From: F23-B02 sp963627445
GTDB lineage: Bacteria > Bacillota > Clostridia > Oscillospirales > Oscillospiraceae
DNA length: 33,418 nt
Assembly (NCBI GenBank): GCA_963627445.1
Contig: CAVGBM010000100.1
Span: forward strand, 1-33,418
Direction: 5' to 3'
Shown: positions 15,771 to 23,689 of the stretch, in pieces
Numbering within the stretch: the stretch's first letter is position 1
Layout of the letters: each line of letters starts with the position of its first letter
Made by a program: the position numbers and the translations under genes
Notes under the pieces: generated by a model
What the model was told of the DNA's origin: nothing
Databases searched by the model: none
What the model saw: only the letters and a program-made list of their open reading frames with translations

Positions 15771-15785
15771 CTTTTTGCCTTCCTT

Positions 15786-16460
15786 TTATAAGTTTTTTAA
15801 TAACTCTGCATTGTTGATGCAGACTAGTTTACCCTGTTTTGAGACAGCGCCGCTTTCCGTGAGCTCATCAAAGGCGCGGTAAAGCGAGGCTCGTGACATA
15901 TTGAGCGCATCGGCAAGCCGGTGCATGGGCATGGGCATCTCGGAATACTCGCCCACGACGAGGTTATCCAAAAGAAAGCCCGCCAGCCGCTGCTCCGCCG
16001 TTCCGGCAGTTAAGAAATATATCTTCCTGTTCAGAAACAAAATGCGCTCTGAAAGATAGCGGATGTAATTTTCCGCAATGTCCGGCTCGCGCTCGATCAA
16101 GCGCTTAATGAGCCGCTGCGGCAGGAAAAGGACGCGGCTGTGCTCAATGGCGGTTATCTTCGTTGCGTACTCAGGCTCGCTGTTAAAAAGCGCCGCTGCG
16201 CCGAAGAGTGCGCCTCTTTGAAGCGTGCTCATGACGATAGGCCGCTTATCGGCGTTTTCCTTCGTGACGCGAAGCCTGCCCTCAAGGACTATACCGAGGC
16301 TGCGGGAAAAGCTCGTTTTGTCATAGACAACATCGTTTTTCTCATACTCGGCCGCCGTGCATTCGGACACCGCAAGTATCCTTGTGAGCACGCTTTTCGG
16401 CGAGCCGCGGAACAGCTCGGTTTTTAAGGCCAGCTCCATTTCGGTTTCGTTAAGCTTCAT
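15786..16460 (-). CDS. Crp/Fnr family transcriptional regulator
   Basis: A 224-residue regulator with an N-terminal cyclic-nucleotide-like effector domain (GIVLEGRLRVTKE, LQRGALFGAAALF) and a C-terminal winged helix (MHRLADALNMSRASLYRAFDELTESGAV, about residues 175-205). There is no N-terminal cysteine cluster like that of FNR, so an O2-sensing Fe-S cluster is not expected; the cAMP-binding Arg-Ser-Ser pattern is also not evident, so the signal is unknown. ATG 16460 has GAGGTG upstream. It heads the ABC operon, and a near-perfect dyad just after its own promoter suggests feedback control. Confidence 0.92.
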   Translation of the reverse strand: MKLNETEMELALKTELFRGSPKSVLTRILAVSECTAAEYEKNDVVYDKTSFSRSLGIVLEGRLRVTKENADKRPIVMSTLQRGALFGAAALFNSEPEYATKITAIEHSRVLFLPQRLIKRLIEREPDIAENYIRYLSERILFLNRKIYFLTAGTAEQRLAGFLLDNLVVGEYSEMPMPMHRLADALNMSRASLYRAFDELTESGAVSKQGKLVCINNAELLKNL

Positions 16461-16471
16461 TATACACCTCG

Positions 16472-16533
16472 AAAATGTCTCATGTGAGACATTTTTCTGC
16501 TTTTGATTATACTCATCCGGCGTTTTAAGTCAA
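16472..16533 (-). promoter_or_regulatory. Promoter and dyad operator of the Crp/Fnr-ABC operon
   Basis: On the minus strand, TTGACT (16528-16533), a 16-nt spacer and TATAAT (16506-16511) form a strong promoter. Beginning about 10 nt after the -10 box is a 24-bp dyad: arms AAAATGTCTCA (16472-16482) and TGAGACATTTT (16485-16495) with a 2-nt centre. The size and symmetry suit a Crp/Fnr dimer, and the position would block transcription. Repression is inferred. Confidence 0.75.
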
Positions 16534-16555
16534 GCAAATTTTAATTATCCGTGAA

Positions 16556-16639
16556 GTGATTTTTTTAACCATCGTGCCGCTGCTTTTTGGGCAACTGATC
16601 CGGTTCATCGAAGTCAACAAATTTTCGCTCAAAATTTAG
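16556..16639 (+). pseudogene. C-terminal remnant of a YitT-like gene
   Basis: The frame ending at TAG 16637-16639 translates as IFLTIVPLLFGQLIRFIEV followed by NKFSLKI. It matches the C-terminus of the YitT protein encoded at 12844-13452 (SLLTVLLSGQLIGFIEK followed by FEFKK). There is no start codon with a ribosome site and no upstream domain, so this is a decayed end of a gene. It lies in the spacer between the Crp/Fnr and hydrogenase promoters. Confidence 0.6.
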
Positions 16640-16757
16640 GCATATCAACGAATTTCAGTGCATTTGGTTTAATATCACGGGGCAATTGCATTTTGCCTGA
16701 AAGCGTGTTTTTAACAATCTGGCGCAATCGTATTATTAAGCAAAAAAATAACTTTTC
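16640..16757. other. Non-coding A+T-rich spacer
   Basis: No credible ORF or RNA gene was found here. A single half-site-like TTTTTAACAATC near 16708 recalls a Rex half site but has no partner arm. Confidence 0.5.
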
Positions 16758-16786
16758 TTTACTTTGATATTAATTTTCTTTATAAT
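16758..16786 (+). promoter_or_regulatory. Hydrogenase operon promoter
   Basis: TTTACT (16758-16763), a 17-nt spacer and a perfect TATAAT (16781-16786) precede hydC by about 130 nt, leaving a long leader. Confidence 0.65.
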
Positions 16787-16834
16787 TATAGACAGCAATG
16801 TGTGAAAGTGGATCAAAAGGTTTAATCAAAAAAA

Positions 16835-16896
16835 TGAGTTGACGGAAGCCGAGCTCTATCGGCTGTCGGTTCGCCCGTTTGGCTCACGGCAACTCA
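16835..16896 (+). other. Structured 5' leader of the hydrogenase operon
   Basis: A 62-nt segment can fold as a closed multi-helix element. Outer arms TGAGTTG (16835-16841) and CAACTCA (16890-16896) continue inward with CG/CG after an A-G mismatch. Inside are a 6-bp hairpin AGCCGA/TCGGCT (16847-16864) and a small GG-TTCG-CC hairpin (16868-16875). It ends 11 nt before the hydC ribosome site. I do not recognise a known riboswitch class. Confidence 0.45.
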
Positions 16897-16919
16897 AAAG
16901 TAAATTGGAGGGATGATAC

Positions 16920-17399
16920 ATGATTCAGGTCGATTTCAAGCTGATCGACAGCATACTCGAAAAGTATGAATGTCAAAAAACCAAAGTCATACCGATTATG
17001 CAGGACATTCAGAAGGAGTATAAGTTCCTGCCCAAGGATGCGCTGCTGTATGTGGCTGACAAGGTCGGAGAGTCCCCTGCCGAGCTTTACGGCATCGCCA
17101 CCTTCTATGAGAACTTCTCCATGAACGAGAAGGGCAAGTATGTCATAAAGGTCTGCAACGGCACCGCTTGCCATGTCAGAAAGTCCGACGATGTGCAGGA
17201 GGCTCTTTATGAAGCCACCGGCATGAAGCCTGAGGATCACATGTCCGCAGACGGGCTTTTCACCATTGAGCGCGTTTCCTGTCTGGGTGCCTGCGGTCTT
17301 GCACCGGTCTGCACCGTCAACGATGTCGTTCACCCCAAGATGACGCCGGACAAAATGCGCCAGCTTATTTCTGATTTGAGGGAGGCCGAGGAATCATGA
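16920..17399 (+). CDS. hydC: NuoE-like subunit of trimeric [FeFe] hydrogenase (HydC)
   Basis: A 159-residue thioredoxin-like [2Fe-2S] protein of the NuoE/HydC family, the small subunit of HydABC hydrogenases. Four cluster cysteines are visible in CNGTAC (78-90 region) and CLGACG, preceded by the family's GIATFYENFSMNEKGKY. ATG 16920 has GGAGGG 7 nt upstream. Its stop overlaps the start of the NuoF-like gene by 4 nt (ATGA). In the complex it sits next to the flavin subunit; in bifurcating enzymes its cluster is linked to the NADH site. The long structured leader upstream may control the whole operon. Confidence 0.94.
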   Translation: MIQVDFKLIDSILEKYECQKTKVIPIMQDIQKEYKFLPKDALLYVADKVGESPAELYGIATFYENFSMNEKGKYVIKVCNGTACHVRKSDDVQEALYEATGMKPEDHMSADGLFTIERVSCLGACGLAPVCTVNDVVHPKMTPDKMRQLISDLREAEES

Positions 17400-19276
17400 A
17401 GATAGGTTCAAGACAAGAGCTCAGCTCTTTCCGCGAAGTGTGCGAAAAGCGCCTTGCATGCCAGGCTAAGCAGATACTCGTCTGCGGCGGCTCGGGCTGC
17501 GTTGCCGGCGGCTCTCTCGAGATATACGCAAGGTTTAAAGAGATCATGGAGGCCAAGGGTCTCAAGGTCGATGTCGTTTTGCAGGATCATGTCGACCACG
17601 GTGACACCGTCGGTCTTAAGAAAAGCGGCTGCCACGGCTTTTGCGAAATGGGGCCTCTGGTCAGGATCGAGCCTGCCGGTATACTGTACATAAAGTGCAA
17701 GGCCGACGACTGCGAGGAGATAGTAAACGAGACCATCCTCAACGACAATGTCGTTGACAGGCTCGTTTACCACGATAACGGCCGTTCGTACAATCGTCAG
17801 GAGGATATCCCGTTCTATAAGCAGCAGACCCGTGTTGCTCTTGAGCACTGTGGTCACATAAACGCAGAGAGCATCGAGGAGTACATCGCCGTCGGCGGCT
17901 ACTCGGCTCTTGAAAAAGCAATATTCGACATGACCTCCGATGAGGTCATCAACGAGGTCTCCGAATCCGGCCTGCGCGGCCGCGGCGGTGCGGGCTTCCC
18001 CACCGGCAAAAAGTGGGCTCAGGTCGCCGCGCACAAGGAAGCTCCCGTTAAGTACATCGTCTGCAACGGCGACGAGGGTGACCCCGGCGCATTCATGGAT
18101 CGCTCCATCATGGAGGGCGACCCCCACAGAATGATAGAGGGCATGATAATCGCCGCTGTTGCCTGCGAGGCGACCGAGGGCTATATCTATGTCCGTGCGG
18201 AGTATCCTCTGGCGGTCAAGCGCTTGCAGAAGGCCATTGAGGACGCTGAGGCCGTCGGCATTCTCGGTGATGACATCATGGGCTCAGGCAAGGCATTCCA
18301 CCTGCACATCAACATGGGCGCAGGCGCGTTCGTCTGTGGCGAGGGCTCGGCTCTTACCGCTTCCATCGAGGGTCAGCGCGGCATGCCCCGCACAAAGCCT
18401 CCCAGAAGCGTCGATCAGGGTCTGTTCGCAGCGCCCACCTCGCTTAACAATGTTGAGACCTTTGCAAATGTCCCCGTGATCATAATCAAGGGCGCAAAGT
18501 GGTATAAGTCCATTGGCACCGAGGGCAGCTCCGGCACGAAGGCCTTTGCCCTTACCGGCAACATTAAGCACACCGGTCTTATCGAGGTGCCTATGGGTAC
18601 GACCCTTCGTGAGATAGTCTACAACATCGGCGGCGGCGTAAAGAGCGGCAACTTCAAGGCTGTTCAGATCGGCGGCCCGTCCGGCGGCTGCCTAACCGAG
18701 GAGCACCTTGACCTCCCCCTTGACTTTGACTCCACCAAGAAGATCGGCGCGATCATCGGCTCGGGCGGTCTCGTCGTTATGGGCGACGACACCTGCATGG
18801 TCGAGATAGCCCGCTTCTTCATGAACTTTACAAAGAAGGAGTCCTGCGGCAAGTGCACCACCTGCCGTGAGGGCATCCCCAAGATACAGGCAATACTCGA
18901 GCGCATCACCCACGGTCAGGGCACGATGGAGGATCTTGACATGCTGCAGGAGCTGTCGGCGGTAGTCAAAAGCTGCTCGCTGTGCGGCCTCGGCAAGACT
19001 GCAACGAATCCCGTCCTCAGTACGCTTAAGTACTTCAAAAACGAGTACATTGCCCATGTTCAGGACAAAAAGTGCCCGGCAGGCGTTTGCCGCTCGCTGT
19101 GCACGATGTGGATAGACCCCGAAAAGTGCATCGGCTGCACGAAGTGCGCCCGCAACTGCCCTGTCGGCGCTATCACCGGCCAGCTAAGAAAGCCGCACAC
19201 CATCGATCCCGAGAAGTGCATCAAGTGCCGCGAGTGTAAAAACGGCTGCCCGAAGCATGCGATAAAGGAGGTTTGA
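17396..19276 (+). CDS. hydB: NuoF-like NADH-oxidising subunit of trimeric [FeFe] hydrogenase (HydB)
   Basis: A 626-residue flavoprotein that exchanges electrons with NAD(H). In order: an N-terminal thioredoxin-like [2Fe-2S] domain (CGGSGC, then CHGFCEMGP); the FMN/NADH domain with GLRGRGGAGFPTGKKW and CNGDEGDPGAFMDR; an SLBB segment; the [4Fe-4S] site CGKCTTCREG with a later CSLCGLG; and a C-terminal two-cluster ferredoxin (CIGCTKCARNCP and CIKCRECKNGCP). This architecture is that of HydB from electron-bifurcating hydrogenases, longer than plain NuoF. Together with the HydA-like subunit it should couple NADH, ferredoxin and H2. It overlaps hydC by 4 nt. Confidence 0.96.
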   Translation: MKIGSRQELSSFREVCEKRLACQAKQILVCGGSGCVAGGSLEIYARFKEIMEAKGLKVDVVLQDHVDHGDTVGLKKSGCHGFCEMGPLVRIEPAGILYIKCKADDCEEIVNETILNDNVVDRLVYHDNGRSYNRQEDIPFYKQQTRVALEHCGHINAESIEEYIAVGGYSALEKAIFDMTSDEVINEVSESGLRGRGGAGFPTGKKWAQVAAHKEAPVKYIVCNGDEGDPGAFMDRSIMEGDPHRMIEGMIIAAVACEATEGYIYVRAEYPLAVKRLQKAIEDAEAVGILGDDIMGSGKAFHLHINMGAGAFVCGEGSALTASIEGQRGMPRTKPPRSVDQGLFAAPTSLNNVETFANVPVIIIKGAKWYKSIGTEGSSGTKAFALTGNIKHTGLIEVPMGTTLREIVYNIGGGVKSGNFKAVQIGGPSGGCLTEEHLDLPLDFDSTKKIGAIIGSGGLVVMGDDTCMVEIARFFMNFTKKESCGKCTTCREGIPKIQAILERITHGQGTMEDLDMLQELSAVVKSCSLCGLGKTATNPVLSTLKYFKNEYIAHVQDKKCPAGVCRSLCTMWIDPEKCIGCTKCARNCPVGAITGQLRKPHTIDPEKCIKCRECKNGCPKHAIKEV

Positions 19277-19280
19277 CGAT

Positions 19281-20960
19281 ATGAAGCGTATGATTATAGA
19301 CGGCATTAGCTGCGAATTTGAAAATGCTCGCAATGTCCTTGAAGTTGCTCAGCAAAATCACATTGATATCCCCAACCTCTGCTACTGCGAAAGCCTGTCG
19401 ATATACGGCGGCTGCCGCCTGTGCGTTATCGAAAACGAGCGCGGCGGCATAGAGGCTGCATGTACCGTTATCCCCAGAGACGGCATGGTCGTGCGCACGA
19501 ACACCGCAAAGCTGCGCAAGCACCGCCAAATGATAATAGAACTCCTGCTTGCAAGCCACCGCTCGGAGTGTACCACCTGTGACAAGTCCGGCAAGTGCAA
19601 GCTGCAGGAGTACGCAAAGCGCTATAACGTCACCAATGTCCGCTTTGCAAACAACTACTGCAAGGAGCCCATTGACGACTCCTCCCCGTCCATCGTCCGC
19701 GACCCCTCGAAGTGCATTCTCTGCGGCAAGTGTGTTAGAATGTGCTCCGAGGTGCAGAATATCCACGCCGTTGACTTCTGCAACCGCGGCATGGAAGCCT
19801 TCGTCTCCTGCGGCTTTGACAGAAAGCTCGTTGACACCGACTGCGTTGGCTGCGGCCAGTGTGCAGCAGTGTGCCCCACCGGCGCAATTACCGTCAAGAA
19901 CGAAGTGTCCGACATGTGGAAGGCCATCTACGACCCCAGCAAAAAGGTCGCAGTTCAGGTCGCACCGGCAGTCCGCGTCGGCATCGGCGAGGAGTTCGGC
20001 ATCCCTGCAAATGTCCCCGTGATGGGCAAGATAGTCACCGCACTCAAGATGATGGGCGTTGACTATGTGTTCGACACCTCGCTCACCGCTGACCTCACCA
20101 TCATGGAGGAAACGGCGGAGTTTCTCGATAAGCTCAAGACCGGCGCAAAGCTCCCCATGTTCACCTCCTGCTGCCCGGGCTGGATAAAGCATGTTGAAAA
20201 CAAGCATCCGCACCTCATGCCTCAGGTGTCTACCTGCGGCTCGCCGATGGAGATGTTCGGCGCTCTTATCCGTCAGCAGTACGGTGACGAGGAGGTCGTC
20301 TCCGTCGCAGTCATGCCCTGCACGGCAAAGAAGGCCGAGGCCGCCCGCCCCGAGCTTGTTAAGGACGACGAGCGGCTTATTGACCTTGTCCTCACCACGC
20401 AGGAGCTCGTGCGCATGATAAACGAGTCCGGCATCGACTTTGCGCATATCCCCGGCTCCGAGCCCGACGCTCCCTTCGCTCCCATCACGGGCGCAGGCGT
20501 CATTTTCGGCGTAACGGGCGGCGTTACAGAGGCTGTCATCCGCCATGTGCTCGGCGATGTTTCCGACGAGACACTGGCCAAGGTGGCAGAATGCGGCGTT
20601 CGCGGTCTTGAAGGCATCAAGGCATTCGAGGTCACGGCCGGCGACACCACGCTCAGGATCGCCGTTGCAAACGGCCTTGGCAATGCCGACAAGCTCATCG
20701 AAAAGATCGAGTCCGGCGAGGAGTTCTTCCACTTTGTCGAGGTCATGGCCTGCCCGAACGGCTGCATCGGCGGCGGCGGTCAGCCCCCCGCATGTCAGGC
20801 GCGCAAGGTCGAGCGCAGCGAGGGTATCTTTGCTGCCGACGAAGCCTGCGAGCTTCGCTCGTCCGAGCTCAATCCCGCTCTGGACGCAGTTTACGATCTG
20901 CTGCGCGGCAGAGCACATGAGCTTTTACATGTCCACTACCCCGATCACGGCAGAGAATAA
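19281..20960 (+). CDS. hydA: [FeFe] hydrogenase catalytic subunit (HydA)
   Basis: This 559-residue subunit reduces protons or oxidises H2 at the H-cluster. N-terminal [2Fe-2S] ligands are C34, C45, C48 and C61. A His-Cys3 cluster follows (H93, C97, C100, C106), then two [4Fe-4S] clusters (C145-C155 and C188-C198). The three H-cluster motifs are intact: FTSCCPGW (C297, C298), MPCTAKKAE (C347, K350) and EVMACPNGC (C491, C495). C297 is the expected proton-relay cysteine. It lacks the extra C-terminal [2Fe-2S] domain of Thermotoga HydA. AGGAGG precedes ATG 19281, four bases after hydB. The HydEFG maturases are not in the window and must lie elsewhere. Confidence 0.97.
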   Translation: MKRMIIDGISCEFENARNVLEVAQQNHIDIPNLCYCESLSIYGGCRLCVIENERGGIEAACTVIPRDGMVVRTNTAKLRKHRQMIIELLLASHRSECTTCDKSGKCKLQEYAKRYNVTNVRFANNYCKEPIDDSSPSIVRDPSKCILCGKCVRMCSEVQNIHAVDFCNRGMEAFVSCGFDRKLVDTDCVGCGQCAAVCPTGAITVKNEVSDMWKAIYDPSKKVAVQVAPAVRVGIGEEFGIPANVPVMGKIVTALKMMGVDYVFDTSLTADLTIMEETAEFLDKLKTGAKLPMFTSCCPGWIKHVENKHPHLMPQVSTCGSPMEMFGALIRQQYGDEEVVSVAVMPCTAKKAEAARPELVKDDERLIDLVLTTQELVRMINESGIDFAHIPGSEPDAPFAPITGAGVIFGVTGGVTEAVIRHVLGDVSDETLAKVAECGVRGLEGIKAFEVTAGDTTLRIAVANGLGNADKLIEKIESGEEFFHFVEVMACPNGCIGGGGQPPACQARKVERSEGIFAADEACELRSSELNPALDAVYDLLRGRAHELLHVHYPDHGRE

Positions 20961-20973
20961 TTAACACAAAATC

Positions 20974-21016
20974 AGCTCCCGATCCCGGTTTTTGCCCGGG
21001 TTCGGGAGCTTTTTTA
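20974..21016 (+). terminator. Terminator of the hydrogenase operon
   Basis: A strong G+C-rich hairpin (AGCTCCCGA at 20974-20982 pairs with TCGGGAGCT at 21002-21010, with further inner pairs CCCGG/CCGGG) is followed by a T-run. Confidence 0.9.
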
Positions 21017-21144
21017 ACATATTTTTCTTCAATTGTTTCGGTTTTATTAAGTTTTTCACCTTTTGCTGGAATTCCTATAAAAACTGTGTTATACTTTGTA
21101 AGATATAGAAGTTTGGCTGTTTTCAGCAGATTGGAGAACTTTTT

Positions 21145-23256
21145 ATGCGTAGAATAGCTGCCATGTTACTGGCACTTTTACTTGTGCTCGGTCTTTGCGC
21201 CTGCGGCAAGGAGGTCGAGCCCGTCAAGGAACGTGACTGCGGCGTTTATGTCACCATTGAGGCAAACGATGTTTACACCGTGTCATACGGCACCGATGCA
21301 GGCTCGGAATCGACAAAGCATGCTGACGATACCCCGCTTGATGCGGGCGAGGTCGTGCACTTTGACTTTGCAGGCGATGCCGCCGAGGGTACGGCAAAGG
21401 CGATCATCGATTACAGCATCTGCATATACGACAAGGCGCTCAATGTCCTCGCCGTTGAATCGTTCAGCAGCGATTTTTCGAACATGGCCCGCATCGATAT
21501 AACCGTTACGGCTGACCACCGCATCATAAATGCGAGCGATAAGCTCGTATGCGGCGGCGATACGATCGTTGAGATGACGGTAACGAAGCCCGAAAAAGGC
21601 GTTTCGCTGACTGTCCCCACCGTGACGATGCCCAATCGCCCCGAGGCCGCGAAGGCCATTAACGACAGCATCACCGCCGTCAATGAGACCTTTACCGGCG
21701 AGCAGCTTAAAAGCAGCCGCAAGGCATACAACGACCTTGCCAAGGAAGCCTCGGACGACGAGAAGCTTGACGCTTTCAGCCAGAATCGCTATGTGCGCGT
21801 CACCCGCGGCGACAGTGCAGTGGTGTCGTTCAGAATGTTCGACAAGGCAAACCTCGGCTCAGGCTCGGCAAGCGCCATAACCGGCCACAATTATGATGCC
21901 TACACCGGCGCTGAGCTCAAGCTCGCGGATATCACGGACAACACCGAGGAATTTGTAAACACCTGCTCAGAGGAGATATTCAGCATTCTTACCGATGAAA
22001 GCAAGTACGCTGACCTGCTCTTTGTAGAGGGCTACACCGACAAGGTCAAGGATCTTGTGTCCGACGGCCACTGGTACATGAATAACGACGGCGTTGTCAT
22101 CGCCATAAACCCCGGCGAGATCGCCGATTCGGCTGAGGGCGCATTTGAGTTCACCGTCAAATACGATGTCCTCACCGGCAAGATAAAGGATGAATTTATC
22201 CCCGCAGAGCTTGACGGCTCGACCGGCGATATAGACGCCTCGCTTGCAAAGGATGCAGACACCGCCTCGCTCACCATGGTCGGCAGCGAGGCAAGCAAGG
22301 ACATTGATTCTGTCCTCGTGACCGTGACCGGCAAAATTTATAACATCAGCGTTTACAGCGCAAACTACTACAAGTCCAGCGGCAAGTATTCGCTCGAGAC
22401 CCAGCTTTGGTATTGCAGCGACCTTACCGAGGGCGCAGCGTTTGCGATAAACAAGGAGCTCAAAACTACCCCCAGCATTTTCATTGGCTTCACCCGCCCC
22501 GACGGCACGTATGAGCGTCGCCTGCTCTCTGCTGACAGCAGCGGCAAGGTCACCATTCTTGACCCTGACGGCGGCGAGACCGGCACGCTTATAAGCGGCA
22601 AGCTCCCCTACTCTGCCGACATTAACAGCGACGAGACGCAGGAGAAGATAAGTACGGCCACCGATGCCGAGGGTCTGCTCACGCTCGTTATTGAGTCCGG
22701 CGGCAGCACCTTTGAAGTGGCCACGACCATTAAAACCGTCTCCGGCATCCGCCTTTATGACATTGACGCTGACGGCAAGAGCGAAATATTCATCGACGGC
22801 AAGACCGCCGACGGCAGCACCGTGACCCACGCATTTAAGTTTGACGGTGAGCTTACAGCCTGCTCCTTCGGCGACAGCGACTATGCAAGCGGCGCAGTCA
22901 AGGAGTTTACGCACAGCAAGCTCTACCTCAAGCGCACGGTGGACATTCTCGGCACCTACACTGCCGAGGTCGGCTATACCTACTCTGACGGCGCATTTAA
23001 AAATGACTCCTCTGTTTTAAAGCTCAGCGGCACAAGCTATGTGACGACAGCAAAGGATCTCACGCTGGCTGACGGAAAGATAATCCCCTCCGGCTACAAG
23101 CTCAAGTTTACCGAAACAGACGGCAGCTCGTACATTGACTTTACGACCGACCAGGGTCTCAGAGGCAAGATCGCGATCGAAAAAGCCGAGTCCGGCTGGA
23201 CGATAAACGGCAATGCCGACACGAGCTACTTTGAATCCCTGCCTTATAAAAAATAA
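21145..23256 (+). CDS. Large predicted lipoprotein with a DUF3298/RsiV-like domain
   Basis: A 703-residue exported lipoprotein: signal peptide with the lipobox LCAC, cysteine 20 lipidated. Residues about 30-150 are beta-rich and unassigned. Residues about 155-350 resemble the DUF4163/DUF3298 region of RsiV and PdaC: YDAYTGAELKLADIT and MNNDGVVIAINPGEIA are the typical phrases. The last half is repetitive in tone with DINSDETQEK and DIDADGKSEIFIDG, similar to FG-GAP/VCBS calcium-loop repeats. No catalytic motif is seen. The ATG at 21145 has GGAG at 8 nt. It is monocistronic with a terminator at 23261-23290. Its role at the cell surface is unknown. Confidence 0.82.
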   Translation: MRRIAAMLLALLLVLGLCACGKEVEPVKERDCGVYVTIEANDVYTVSYGTDAGSESTKHADDTPLDAGEVVHFDFAGDAAEGTAKAIIDYSICIYDKALNVLAVESFSSDFSNMARIDITVTADHRIINASDKLVCGGDTIVEMTVTKPEKGVSLTVPTVTMPNRPEAAKAINDSITAVNETFTGEQLKSSRKAYNDLAKEASDDEKLDAFSQNRYVRVTRGDSAVVSFRMFDKANLGSGSASAITGHNYDAYTGAELKLADITDNTEEFVNTCSEEIFSILTDESKYADLLFVEGYTDKVKDLVSDGHWYMNNDGVVIAINPGEIADSAEGAFEFTVKYDVLTGKIKDEFIPAELDGSTGDIDASLAKDADTASLTMVGSEASKDIDSVLVTVTGKIYNISVYSANYYKSSGKYSLETQLWYCSDLTEGAAFAINKELKTTPSIFIGFTRPDGTYERRLLSADSSGKVTILDPDGGETGTLISGKLPYSADINSDETQEKISTATDAEGLLTLVIESGGSTFEVATTIKTVSGIRLYDIDADGKSEIFIDGKTADGSTVTHAFKFDGELTACSFGDSDYASGAVKEFTHSKLYLKRTVDILGTYTAEVGYTYSDGAFKNDSSVLKLSGTSYVTTAKDLTLADGKIIPSGYKLKFTETDGSSYIDFTTDQGLRGKIAIEKAESGWTINGNADTSYFESLPYKK

Positions 23257-23260
23257 CACT

Positions 23261-23292
23261 TACGGCGCACATTCGGTGCGCCGTATTTTTTC
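23261..23292 (+). terminator. Terminator of the large lipoprotein gene
   Basis: A perfect 10-bp stem (23261-23270 with 23276-23285, loop ATTCG) is followed by a run of T. Confidence 0.9.
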
Positions 23293-23330
23293 ATTTTGTT
23301 TTGCAAAAGCTATATCCGAGGTGAAACAAA

Positions 23331-23519
23331 ATGAACGCTAAAAACGGCAGGGATATCCCCTTGGGGCTCGGCATGGCGCTTATGCAGAACGCCGACGCAT
23401 TCTTCTATTTCTCGGAGCTGGATGCCGAGAAGCAGCAGAAGATAATCGACGGCTCACATGGCATAAAGTCGCGGGACGAGATGCGCAGCTATGTAAGCGG
23501 CATCAGCTCACAGGGCTAA
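23331..23519 (+). CDS. Small conserved-looking protein, unknown function
   Basis: A 62-residue cytoplasmic protein. GAGGTG lies 7 nt before ATG 23331. The sequence PLGLGMALMQNADAFFYFSEL, then DAEKQQKIIDGSHGIKSRDEMRSYV, recalls small clostridial proteins I remember and loosely the C-terminal helices of YdeI/OmpD-associated proteins; this link is weak. It stands alone between two hairpins, with no partner gene. No metal site or signal peptide is seen. Confidence 0.72.
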   Translation: MNAKNGRDIPLGLGMALMQNADAFFYFSELDAEKQQKIIDGSHGIKSRDEMRSYVSGISSQG

Positions 23520-23531
23520 GTGCGGGTTTGT

Positions 23532-23588
23532 GCGGCAGCGAAAAGCTTATGTCCGCGTTGTGCGGACATGTTGAATTTTTGTTGCCGC
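23532..23588. repeat. Nested inverted repeat downstream of the 62-residue gene
   Basis: An inner 8-bp hairpin ATGTCCGC/GCGGACAT (23549-23569, loop GTTGT) lies inside outer arms GCGGCA (23532-23537) and TGCCGC (23583-23588). A T-run follows the inner stem, so it may act as a terminator; part of the structure is unexplained. Confidence 0.5.
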
Positions 23589-23615
23589 TACATAGACATT
23601 TTTGTGCTCACGCTA

Positions 23616-23644
23616 TTGCGTTTTGCTTATTAATGCGGTAAAAT
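23616..23644 (+). promoter_or_regulatory. ilvA-ridA promoter
   Basis: TTGCGT (23616-23621), a 17-nt spacer and TAAAAT (23639-23644) stand about 45 nt before the ilvA start. Confidence 0.6.
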
Positions 23645-23689
23645 TTTCTCATAAACACAATAAAAAATAATGTAAATGAGGTGTTTTCC

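Noticed and set aside
16690..16730. Rex-like site before the hydrogenase operon
   Set aside because: Only one half (TTTTTAACAATC) is visible; the second arm required for a Rex dimer is missing.
19221..20918. 565-codon minus-strand open frame opposite hydA
   Set aside because: It has no recognisable domain and results from the high G+C third positions of hydA, whose cluster motifs are all intact.
23532..23588. Riboswitch for ilvA
   Set aside because: The structure lies upstream of the ilvA promoter (23616-23644), so it would not be part of that mRNA's leader.
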